From Eutrophobius brisbanensis (GTDB lineage: Bacteria > Pseudomonadota > Gammaproteobacteria > Eutrophobiales > Eutrophobiaceae): a stretch of 64,000 nucleotides of DNA. Within the stretch, counting starts at the first letter, position 1; each line of letters opens with the position of its first letter. A program made the translations under genes and the position numbers. Where the stretch lies: positions 806,001-870,000 of the forward strand of contig JAYPQE010000003.1 of the NCBI GenBank assembly GCA_038131795.1, read 5' to 3'. The notes beneath the pieces were generated by a model. The model worked only from the letters and a program-made list of their open reading frames with translations, ran no database searches and was not told the origin of the DNA. Positions 18,398 through 26,221 of this stretch are shown one piece after another.

Positions 18398-20976
18398 TCC
18401 TTAGTCTCTTCCTGTTCTGGTTCCAATGCTTCAATTTGATTTTCTTCAACAATACGCTCAATGCTTGCTAGTCTTTCATCTTCGGCAAGATTGACCAGTC
18501 TGACACCTTTGGTATTTCTGCCAGTAACAGAAACCTGGTTGACTGGAGTGCGAATTAATGTCCCCTGGTCACTGATCAACATAATCTCATCTTCCTCATT
18601 GACGAGGACTGCTCCGACGACACGACCATTTCTGTCATTGGTCTGGATGGAAATCACACCTTTGCCTCCCCTGGCCTGGGTAACAGGATAATCTTCAATC
18701 CTGGTGCGTTTACCAAATCCGTGCTCTGTCGCCGTCAAAACTGTCGTATCAGGTTCAACAATAATTAATGATATTAATTTCTGGTCATCCAGCAACCTGA
18801 TACCTCTAACACCCTTGGCTGTCCTGCCCATCACCCTGACATTTGATTCCTGATACCTGACGACCTTACCGGCATCGCTGAACAACATCACATCCTGGTT
18901 ACCATCTGTTAATTTTACGTCCACCAGGTGATTTCCTTCTGCCAGGTTGATTGCAATAATGCCGCTCTGACGTTGACGGGAAAATTCTTGCAGTGCGGTT
19001 TTCTTGACGGTCCCATCTGCTGTTGCCATAAAAACAAATTTATCTTCCGAATATTCTCGTATAGGCAATACGGCATTGATCCGTTCACCTTCTACCAAAG
19101 GTAATAAATTCACAATCGGTTTGCCTCGCGCGCCGCGTCCTGCCTGTGGCAATTCATACACTTTCATCCAGTATAGTCTGCCGCGACTTGAGAAGCACAG
19201 TAAGGTATCGTGAGTACTGGCAATAAAAAGTTTCTCAATGAAATCCTCTTCCTTGATATCGGTTGCCGATTTACCTTTACCACCACGGCGTTGTGACCGG
19301 TAGGTATCCAGTTGCTGCGATTTTGCATAACCGGCATGAGACAGCGTAACCACCACATCTTCCTCCGTGATCAGGTCTTCCATGCTCAGGTTCTGATGGT
19401 CCTCGATTATTTCAGTCCGTCTCTCATCGCCGTAAGCCTCTTTGAGCTCTTCAAGTTCTTTCCTGATTTCATTCATCAACCTGTCTGGATTGGAAAGAAT
19501 ATCCAACAAATCCAGGATCTGACTCAATAATTCTTCATATTCCTTGATGATCTTGTCCTGTTCCAGACCGGTGAGTTTCTGCAACCTCAGATCCAGGATG
19601 GCCTGGGCCTGGGTCTCTGATAATCGATAACCACCCTTTGTCAAACCATATTCATCTGCCAGACCATCGGGTCGGGACACATCTGCACCGGCGCGACTGA
19701 GCATCTCAGTGACCAGTCCCGGCTGCCATAACGGCTGCATTAATCCCTGTTTTGCTTCAGCGGGGGTCTGGGACTGTTTAATTAAACTGATAATGGTGTC
19801 GATATTGGCAAGGGCAATAGCAAGACCTTCCAGGATATGAGCCCTGGCCCTGGCCTTGCCCAGGTCGAAAAGTGTCCTGGCGGTAACAATTTCGCGGCGA
19901 TGTACGATAAAGGCATTAATGATCTCCTTGAGATTCATTAATTTTGGTTGACCGTCATCCAATGCCACCAGGTTAATACCAAAGACATTCTGCATCTGGG
20001 TTTGTTGATAGAGGTTGTTCAAAACCACCTCGGGGACTTCATTTTTGCGTAATTCTATGACCATACGCATGCCGTCCTTGTCGGACTCATCACGTAATTC
20101 ACGAATACCCGTCAGCTTCTTGTCCTTGACCAGCTCCGCAATCTTCTCCAGTAACCTGGCCTTGTTAACCTGATAGGGTAATTCAGTGACAATGATGGTA
20201 TTACCACCTGAATTTTCATTTGTCTCTATGTGGCTCCTGGCCCTCATGTAGATTCGGCCCCGACCAGTTGTATAGGCCTCGTAGATACCCTGTGAACCAT
20301 TGATAATGGCTGCCGTTGGGAAGTCCGGCCCCGGAATAAATTGCATCAACTGGCCAATGTTTAACTCTGGATTGTCAATCAGGGCAATTGTCGCACCGAT
20401 GACCTCGGTAAGATTATGCGGCGGAATATTGGTTGCCATGCCAACGGCAATACCGCTGGAACCATTGATCAATAAATTTGGTAACCGAGTTGGTAAAACC
20501 GTGGGTTCAGTTTCAGAGCCATCATAGTTTTCTGCATAAGGGACAGTATTCTTATCGATATCCTGGAGCAGTTCATGAGCGATACGCGACATCCGTACTT
20601 CTGTATAACGCATGGCCGCAGGTGAATCTCCATCCACCGAACCGAAATTTCCCTGACCATCTACCAGCACATATCGAAGTGAGAACGGCTGTGCCATCCT
20701 GACCATAGTGTCATAAACCGCAGAATCGCCATGAGGATGATATTTACCGATGACATCACCGACCACCCTGGCAGATTTTTTGTACGGTTTATTATAATCA
20801 TTGCCCATCTCATGCATGGCATACAACACCCTGCGATGGACGGGTTTGAGACCGTCACGCACGTCTGGAAGTGCGCGACCGACGATGACGCTCATGGCGT
20901 AGTCCATGTAGGACCTACGCATCTCGTCTTCGATATTAATTGGGTTTATTGACTCGGAAAATTCAGTTTCTGACAT
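18394..20976 (-). CDS. gyrA: DNA gyrase subunit A
   Basis: Breaks and rejoins DNA in the gyrase complex. The catalytic tyrosine is Y124 in AAMRYTEVRM. The quinolone-determining region HPHGDSAVYDTM has Ser85 and Asp89, the residues equivalent to E. coli S83 and D87, so it looks like a sensitive type; the Asp is a common natural variant. The C-terminal beta-pinwheel carries the GyrA box QRRGGKG, which separates it from topoisomerase IV ParC. The tail is acidic (EALEPEQEETKE). Length is 860 residues. Confidence 0.98.
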   Translation of the reverse strand: MSETEFSESINPINIEDEMRRSYMDYAMSVIVGRALPDVRDGLKPVHRRVLYAMHEMGNDYNKPYKKSARVVGDVIGKYHPHGDSAVYDTMVRMAQPFSLRYVLVDGQGNFGSVDGDSPAAMRYTEVRMSRIAHELLQDIDKNTVPYAENYDGSETEPTVLPTRLPNLLINGSSGIAVGMATNIPPHNLTEVIGATIALIDNPELNIGQLMQFIPGPDFPTAAIINGSQGIYEAYTTGRGRIYMRARSHIETNENSGGNTIIVTELPYQVNKARLLEKIAELVKDKKLTGIRELRDESDKDGMRMVIELRKNEVPEVVLNNLYQQTQMQNVFGINLVALDDGQPKLMNLKEIINAFIVHRREIVTARTLFDLGKARARAHILEGLAIALANIDTIISLIKQSQTPAEAKQGLMQPLWQPGLVTEMLSRAGADVSRPDGLADEYGLTKGGYRLSETQAQAILDLRLQKLTGLEQDKIIKEYEELLSQILDLLDILSNPDRLMNEIRKELEELKEAYGDERRTEIIEDHQNLSMEDLITEEDVVVTLSHAGYAKSQQLDTYRSQRRGGKGKSATDIKEEDFIEKLFIASTHDTLLCFSSRGRLYWMKVYELPQAGRGARGKPIVNLLPLVEGERINAVLPIREYSEDKFVFMATADGTVKKTALQEFSRQRQSGIIAINLAEGNHLVDVKLTDGNQDVMLFSDAGKVVRYQESNVRVMGRTAKGVRGIRLLDDQKLISLIIVEPDTTVLTATEHGFGKRTRIEDYPVTQARGGKGVISIQTNDRNGRVVGAVLVNEEDEIMLISDQGTLIRTPVNQVSVTGRNTKGVRLVNLAEDERLASIERIVEENQIEALEPEQEETKE

Positions 20977-21040
20977 GCACGTTGGGGAAAATTTTTGACC
21001 TAGTTAAGCTTTAAAAAACACCCATAAAAAAACAGCCAAA

Positions 21041-21051
21041 ATCATACCATA
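21041..21051 (-). promoter_or_regulatory. Candidate extended -10 promoter for gyrA
   Basis: On the minus strand the sequence TATGGTATGAT contains TGGTATGAT, a match to the extended -10 TGnTATAAT, about 65 bp before the gyrA start. The -35 region is weak (TGTCGT at 17 bp). The same 150 bp gap holds AAAAGT-CAAC-ACTTTT followed by T residues after the mtnA stop, a weak candidate terminator. Confidence 0.35.
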
Positions 21052-21126
21052 ACAAGGCCGACAACGACACCTGAAAATGGCTATAAAATACTGAAAAAAT
21101 GAAAAAAAAGTGTTGACTTTTGAGGA

Positions 21127-22179
21127 TTAGTCAGGCCCCAAAAATGCCCTGATTCTGGCTGCATTCGGGGCCTCGATGATACCCTGTTCAGTGACCAGTG
21201 CAGTGACCAATTCAGCGGGAGTAATATCGAATACCGGATTGTAGGTATTTATTGAATCTGGGGTGATAGATACCCCGAAAATAGATGTTAGTTCGCTGCT
21301 ATCACGGTCCTCAATTTCAATGTTATTTCCGGTTGGGGTCGTAAGGTCTATGGTCGAGAGCGGGGCTACCACCATAAATTTAATATCATGAAAACGGGCA
21401 TTGACCGCATGGCTATAACTGCCGATTTTATTTGCCACATCACCATTAGCCGCCACCCGGTCCGCGCCAATGATCACCCAGTCGACCTGACCAGCTTGCA
21501 TCAGTGCGGCAGCGGCACTGTCTGTGATTAACGTGCAGGGTATATTGTCCTTTTGCAGTTCCCAGGCTGTTAACCGACTGCCCTGCAACCACGGGCGGGT
21601 CTCCGCAGCATAAACAGACTCCAGGGCACCACGACCAGCCAGTGTGCGAATCACACCCAGGGCGGTACCAAAACCACCTGTGGCCAATGAACCGGTATTA
21701 CAATGGGTCAGGACCCCTCTGGAATGTCCAATATAGTCAGCACCATATTGCCCCATGGTAATATTGGACTCAAAATCTTCCCTGGCGATTGCATTGGCCT
21801 CTTCCAGGGCAACGGGACAGGGGTCTTCTGCAAGTCCTTCCAGCCTGTTCTGCATTCGATTCACGGCCCATTTCAGGTTAACCGCAGTGGGTCTGGAGTC
21901 CAATAATTTTAATATTGCAGGCTGCATTGCCCCTTGCCAGTCCCTGGGTTGTGCTGAATAATTTTCCTGCAATGCCAAAACATAGCCGTATGCGGCAGCA
22001 ATACCAATGGCAGGGGCGCCACGCACCACCATATCAGAAATTGCCTGGGCAACATCATCGCAACGGGTAAGTGTAATGTAGCTTTCCTTTTGCGGTAATT
22101 GCCGTTGATCGAGTAATACCAGGCTGTTATCTTGCCACATCACCGCCCGGATGGAATCACGCATATCGCTATTATTCAT
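21127..22179 (-). CDS. mtnA: Methylthioribose-1-phosphate isomerase
   Basis: Isomerises 5-methylthioribose-1-phosphate to the ribulose form in methionine salvage; related to eIF2B-alpha. Family motifs RGAPAIGIAAAYGY, HCNTGSLATGGFGTA (catalytic Cys near residue 159) and IIGADRVAANGDVANKIG (catalytic Asp near 239) are all present. Length 350 is normal. It is divergent from the MTA/SAH deaminase gene with 85 bp between them, and upstream of gyrA as in P. aeruginosa. No mtnK, mtnB, mtnC or mtnD gene is visible here. Confidence 0.95.
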   Translation of the reverse strand: MNNSDMRDSIRAVMWQDNSLVLLDQRQLPQKESYITLTRCDDVAQAISDMVVRGAPAIGIAAAYGYVLALQENYSAQPRDWQGAMQPAILKLLDSRPTAVNLKWAVNRMQNRLEGLAEDPCPVALEEANAIAREDFESNITMGQYGADYIGHSRGVLTHCNTGSLATGGFGTALGVIRTLAGRGALESVYAAETRPWLQGSRLTAWELQKDNIPCTLITDSAAAALMQAGQVDWVIIGADRVAANGDVANKIGSYSHAVNARFHDIKFMVVAPLSTIDLTTPTGNNIEIEDRDSSELTSIFGVSITPDSINTYNPVFDITPAELVTALVTEQGIIEAPNAARIRAFLGPD

Positions 22180-22264
22180 AATTCTTAATTTGGTTTATAT
22201 TGGGACCCGGGTATTCTGTACGCTATCGCATCGTGTGACAAACATTGAATTTTAAAGTAATGGA

Positions 22265-23578
22265 ATGAATGTAGATCAAATTATATCCAGCCGTTGGCTG
22301 ATACCTGTTGAACCTGACAACCAGGTACTGGAAAACCATTCTATCGTTATTCAGGAAGATAAAATCCTGGATATCCTGCCCACCCATGATGCCCTTCAGA
22401 AATATACGCCGGCTAACCACCATATCCTGAATAGCCACTGCCTAATCCCCGGATTAATTAATACCCATACCCACGCTGCCATGTCTTTATTTAAAGGTCT
22501 GGCAGACGATTTGCCCCTCATGGATTGGCTAAATAACCATATCTGGCCGGCCGAATCAAAATTCGTAAACCAGCAGTTTGTGGCAGACGGTACCCGGCTT
22601 GCTGTGGCAGAGATGATCAGGGGTGGTATCACCTGCTTTAATGATATGTATTTTTTCCCTGATGTCACTGCTGAAATTGCCGCTTCTGCAGGTATGCGGT
22701 TATGCGTTGGTCTGATCGTTATTGATTTCCCCACCGCATGGGCCAATGATATCCAGGAATATTTTGACAAAGGGCAAGAGGTGCATGATCAGTTTCGTCA
22801 TCACCCCCTCATCGATACTGCCTTTGCACCCCATGCTCCCTATACGGTATCTGATCAACCGCTGGAGAAAATTGTTGTGCTGGCGGAGGAACTGGACATC
22901 CCGGTGCATATGCATGTCCATGAAACCGCATTTGAAGTCCAGCAAAGCCGGGAAGAACATGGGGTATCACCATTACAGCGGTTAGAAAAACTTGGACTGC
23001 TAAGCCAACGCCTGCTTGCGGTACACATGACGCAGCTTGATGACACGGATATCGAATTAATTCACAAGTATAACGTCAATGTCTTACATTGTCCTGAATC
23101 CAACCTGAAACTGGCCGCAGGATTTTGCCCGGTTAATGCCTTGTTAAAAAATGATATCAATGTTGCCCTGGGTACGGACGGGTCCGCCAGTAATAATGAT
23201 CTGGATATGTTAGGTGAAATGCGGACCGCCAGTTTCATGAGCAAAGGTCTGGAACAGGACCCCACTGCCCTACCCGCTATGGAGGTATTAAAAATGGCAA
23301 CGATAAATGCCGCCAGGGCATTGGATATGGCTGACCGTGTTGGGACTTTAACAACCGGCAAATCAGCAGATGTTGTAGCGATAAATATGGATACAATCGA
23401 AAGCATGCCGGTGCATAACCCGGTATCACAATTGGTCTATGCCTGCGATCGCAGCCAGGTAACCGATGTGTGGATTGCCGGCAAGCAGGTACTAGAACAG
23501 CGTAGGCTGACAACGATTGAAGAAAATCAACTACGGCATAATGCCAATAGCTGGCAGGACAAAATCTACTCGCGATAG
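22265..23578 (+). CDS. mtaD: 5'-methylthioadenosine/S-adenosylhomocysteine deaminase (TRZ/ATZ family)
   Basis: Amidohydrolase-superfamily deaminase, 437 residues. Metal ligands are visible at H68 and H70 (NTHTHAAMSLFKGLADD), in HMHVHETAFE near 217, in LLAVHMTQLDD near 249 and at the Asp of LGTDGSASNNDLDM near 303. The MSLFKGLADDLPLMDWL and GTDGSASNNDLDML segments are characteristic of MTA/SAH deaminases rather than guanine or chlorohydrolases. The P. aeruginosa gene at the same place next to mtnA encodes an MTA deaminase. The expected product, methylthioinosine, is the substrate of the phosphorylase at 3847-4590. Activity is inferred. Confidence 0.88.
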   Translation: MNVDQIISSRWLIPVEPDNQVLENHSIVIQEDKILDILPTHDALQKYTPANHHILNSHCLIPGLINTHTHAAMSLFKGLADDLPLMDWLNNHIWPAESKFVNQQFVADGTRLAVAEMIRGGITCFNDMYFFPDVTAEIAASAGMRLCVGLIVIDFPTAWANDIQEYFDKGQEVHDQFRHHPLIDTAFAPHAPYTVSDQPLEKIVVLAEELDIPVHMHVHETAFEVQQSREEHGVSPLQRLEKLGLLSQRLLAVHMTQLDDTDIELIHKYNVNVLHCPESNLKLAAGFCPVNALLKNDINVALGTDGSASNNDLDMLGEMRTASFMSKGLEQDPTALPAMEVLKMATINAARALDMADRVGTLTTGKSADVVAINMDTIESMPVHNPVSQLVYACDRSQVTDVWIAGKQVLEQRRLTTIEENQLRHNANSWQDKIYSR

Positions 23579-23595
23579 GTATAAATTCTTTATGC

Positions 23596-23838
23596 TTACT
23601 TGCGTATACTGTGCAACACCCTGTCGCCTTCAAAGAACACCACGAAATTTGTATATTCCCAGAACGTGATCACGGGCACACCCACCGGATTACTTTTGCT
23701 GATGGGTTCACCGTACTGCTGGACCACTTCTGCGGTCGTCAACCAGCGTTTCGGGAAATCTGCCTGTTGGGCACTGACAGTGATTGAAAACATTAAACCC
23801 AGACAAATACCAATTAAAGCAAATTTCAATTTATTCAT
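23596..23838 (-). CDS. Small secreted protein of unknown function
   Basis: Eighty residues with a clear signal peptide, MNKLKFALIGICLGLMFSIT followed by VSA-QQ as the probable cleavage site. The mature part of about 57 residues contains WLTTAEVVQQYGEP, GVPVITFWEY and FVVFFEGDRVLHSIRK. This resembles small conserved periplasmic proteins of gammaproteobacteria with a GxPxI-WxY-F-VxFE pattern, but I know no assigned role. A longer frame exists upstream, but AGGAGG eight bases before the ATG at 23838 fixes the start. It converges with the deaminase gene, 17 bp apart. Confidence 0.75.
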   Translation of the reverse strand: MNKLKFALIGICLGLMFSITVSAQQADFPKRWLTTAEVVQQYGEPISKSNPVGVPVITFWEYTNFVVFFEGDRVLHSIRK

Positions 23839-23919
23839 ATTCTTGACCTCCTGGCACAGCCTTAAAGGGTAGTCTTGCTGCCTGAATATGTAAAGAATCT
23901 TACAGAAAATTGATATATT

Positions 23920-23957
23920 CTGTGATAGACATAACACAATATCACAGTCATATTGTG
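23920..23957. repeat. Two overlapping, mutually exclusive inverted repeats
   Basis: First pair: CTGTGATA at 23920-23927 and TATCACAG at 23940-23947, perfect over 8 bp with a 12-base loop. Second pair: CACAATAT at 23935-23942 and ATATTGTG at 23950-23957, perfect over 8 bp with a 7-base loop. The right arm of the first shares bases with the left arm of the second, so only one hairpin can form at a time. They lie between a minus-strand secreted-protein gene and the plus-strand PhoX remnant. They could be operators or an old attenuator. Confidence 0.5.
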
Positions 23958-23976
23958 GTCATATCTATGGTTTTAA

Positions 23977-24298
23977 ATGACAACGATGAAAATCATTAAT
24001 AGATGCCGTTTTCTACAAAAGGGCCTTTTGACCTCAGGGGTAGTTTTTCGCCGGTCAAGGTCTGTTGAACTCTCCCGTGTTTTCGCAATCTGCAGGACCA
24101 CGTCGAACCAGCAACCTGCCAAACCTGGGCAGATCACTGGAGGAAATCAGCGTAATTAATGATCCATCTACACGTATGCGGGTCCCGAAAGGATTTACCA
24201 TCAGGGAAGTGGCCAGAACCGGTAAGACTGTGATCGAATCCAGTGACTATCAATGGCATGGTGGCCTATCTTCGCAGCCTCCCTCCTATGAATCATAA
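23977..24298 (+). pseudogene. Truncated, frameshifted PhoX/DUF839-type phosphatase remnant
   Basis: The frame starting at 23977 (or ATG 23986) begins with a Tat-like leader, NRCRFLQKGLLTSGVV, then loses sense. From about 24044 the adjacent frame continues sensibly: AGQGLLNSPVFSQSAGP, RRTSNLPNLGRSLEEISV, RVPKGFTIREVARTGKTV and SDYQWHG. The NLPNLG and P-GF-IREVARTG-YQWH pattern matches the N-terminus of DUF839/PhoX-type secreted phosphatases, which continue for several hundred residues. Removing one T from the run at 24044-24048 would join the frames. After WHG the family sequence stops and the frame ends at 24298. So the gene has a frameshift and has lost its body. The 109 bp from its end to the next gene show nothing recognisable. 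Confidence 0.6.
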
Positions 24299-24407
24299 GG
24301 TACCGGCTAACGTCACGCCCGGACAGAAGGCAACTGCGCCCTTCGTACATTTTGGAGTCTATCAAAGCCGCGAATAATCTCCTGGTCTTTCTCAAAGAGA
24401 GAAAAAC

Positions 24408-26084
24408 ATGTTAGATGATGTAGACATCTGGGCATTTGTTGCCGGACTGGGCCTGTTTTTACTGGGTATGTACATGCTGGAACAAGGCCTGAGAGGCATG
24501 GGTTCCAGGGTCATGAAAAGGTTTCTTCTGAAACAAACGAGCACCCCTTTTAGAGGTGTATTTACCGGGACCGTAGCAACTGCATTTCTGCAAAGCAGCT
24601 CCCTGGTAGGCCTGATTATGCTGGCCTTTGTCGGTGCCGGCATACTGGAACTCAGAAATGCGCTGGGCGTCATTATTGGCAGTAACCTTGGCACCACTTT
24701 TACCGGCTGGATAGTGACCCTCATCGGCTTCAAACTGAATCTAACGACCATCGCAAATCCCCTACTGGCCATTGGTGCCATGGGGACGGTGTTTCTAAAA
24801 CAGGACAGTCGAATTTACTATACCAGTAACATGGTTCTCGGTTTCGGTCTGTTACTTATGGGACTGGGGGAAATGACAGGTGGCTTTGCCACATTGGCTG
24901 AAAATTTTGACATCACCATCTTTCAGGGTCATAACACGCTGATGTATTTTATCAGCGGCGTCCTGTTTACCGCCGTAATTCTGTCCAGTTCGGCCAGTAT
25001 GATGATTATCCTTTCGGCAATTAACGCTGGCATCATTAATCTGCATGAGGCAGCCCCCCTAGTTATCGGTGCTGACCTTGGCACCACCAGCACCATATTG
25101 CTTGGCGCATTAAAAGGGTCGATTGAAAAACGCCGTGTTGCACTATCACATCTGGTGTTTAATATAATTACTGCCGTACTGGCATTGATTATTACACCGT
25201 TATTACTCTACATAATTTTACATATCTACAATATTTCAGATCCCCTGTATTCACTCGTTGCCTTTCATTCAACCTTTAACGTGATAGGTATCACACTCAT
25301 TTTGCCATTTATAAAGCAGTTTCTTATATTTCTGCAAATTATATTACCTGACCAGCATGACAGGGCTGAACTGGGTGTGCATATCGAACAGGTGCCCACT
25401 GCAGTCAGCGATGCCGCAATTGCCGCCATGAAAAAGGAATTGTTTAATTTAATTATTCATGCTGTTCGCTTGAACCTACGCTGCTTTAAACTCAATGCAG
25501 AGAAAATTTTTCCTAAGGACCTTACCAATATGCTCACTGGCCATAACCGCTACGAAGATGACTATGCAGTGATCAAACGTACTGGCGGCGAATTTCTTGG
25601 CTATACCTACAGTGCACAAAGTCAAACCAGGGACGAAACAGATATCAGGGAACTCACCCAGATCAACCATGCAGTAAGAAATGTCGGTTATGCAGCAAAA
25701 TTTATTAAAGATGTTCGTCACAATCTGGCAGAGTTCAGGCACAGTGAATCAGAATATATTATCCAACAGCATCATCACTTCTCCGACTGGTTTGGATCAA
25801 TAAACAAACAATTGTTAGATCTACTGGCAAACCGTCATCGTGAACTGTTTATAGAAAAACGGGACAACCTGATACAGGCTTTGAGGACACAATATGAAAA
25901 GAATTTGCAAAAAATCTATACGGATTCCGGTGAAAACCGTATAGATGATGAGCAAACTTCTAACCTGATTAATGTCAATCGGGCTATTTACCTGTCTACA
26001 CTGGCGATTTTAAGTGCCCTCGCAGTACTCTACACCGCTTCACCAAAACTTGAGACAGAGATTATTGATGCAGCAACTCCTTGA
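24408..26084 (+). CDS. Na/Pi cotransporter family protein (NptA/YjbB type)
   Basis: Inner-membrane sodium-phosphate symporter-like protein, 558 residues. Two Na_Pi_cotrans repeats hold the paired signature serines: LQSSS near residue 60 and LSSSASM near 192, each followed by a GADLGTT- or GSNLGTT-type segment. About eight to nine hydrophobic segments lie before residue 325. The C-terminal 220 residues form a PhoU-like helical domain. A final hydrophobic stretch lies near 530-545. A ribosome-binding run AAAGAGAG precedes the ATG. It follows a phosphatase remnant, so this locus was probably once a phosphate-acquisition pair. Direction of transport is not shown by sequence. Confidence 0.88.
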   Translation: MLDDVDIWAFVAGLGLFLLGMYMLEQGLRGMGSRVMKRFLLKQTSTPFRGVFTGTVATAFLQSSSLVGLIMLAFVGAGILELRNALGVIIGSNLGTTFTGWIVTLIGFKLNLTTIANPLLAIGAMGTVFLKQDSRIYYTSNMVLGFGLLLMGLGEMTGGFATLAENFDITIFQGHNTLMYFISGVLFTAVILSSSASMMIILSAINAGIINLHEAAPLVIGADLGTTSTILLGALKGSIEKRRVALSHLVFNIITAVLALIITPLLLYIILHIYNISDPLYSLVAFHSTFNVIGITLILPFIKQFLIFLQIILPDQHDRAELGVHIEQVPTAVSDAAIAAMKKELFNLIIHAVRLNLRCFKLNAEKIFPKDLTNMLTGHNRYEDDYAVIKRTGGEFLGYTYSAQSQTRDETDIRELTQINHAVRNVGYAAKFIKDVRHNLAEFRHSESEYIIQQHHHFSDWFGSINKQLLDLLANRHRELFIEKRDNLIQALRTQYEKNLQKIYTDSGENRIDDEQTSNLINVNRAIYLSTLAILSALAVLYTASPKLETEIIDAATP

Positions 26085-26221
26085 TAATATTGATATAAAA
26101 TGGTTTTCACCTGCGCGCATAGTGATTAAACTGTTTACAAAATAAAATTCCAGTATTTTGAAATAAATCTGTATAAAATTAACAGTTTAAACATATAACA
26201 AAGATTCTCGGGAGGGACAGA

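Noticed and set aside
24392..24781. 129-codon minus-strand frame opposite the Na/Pi transporter start
   Set aside because: It overlaps conserved transmembrane coding sequence and has no motif or start signal.
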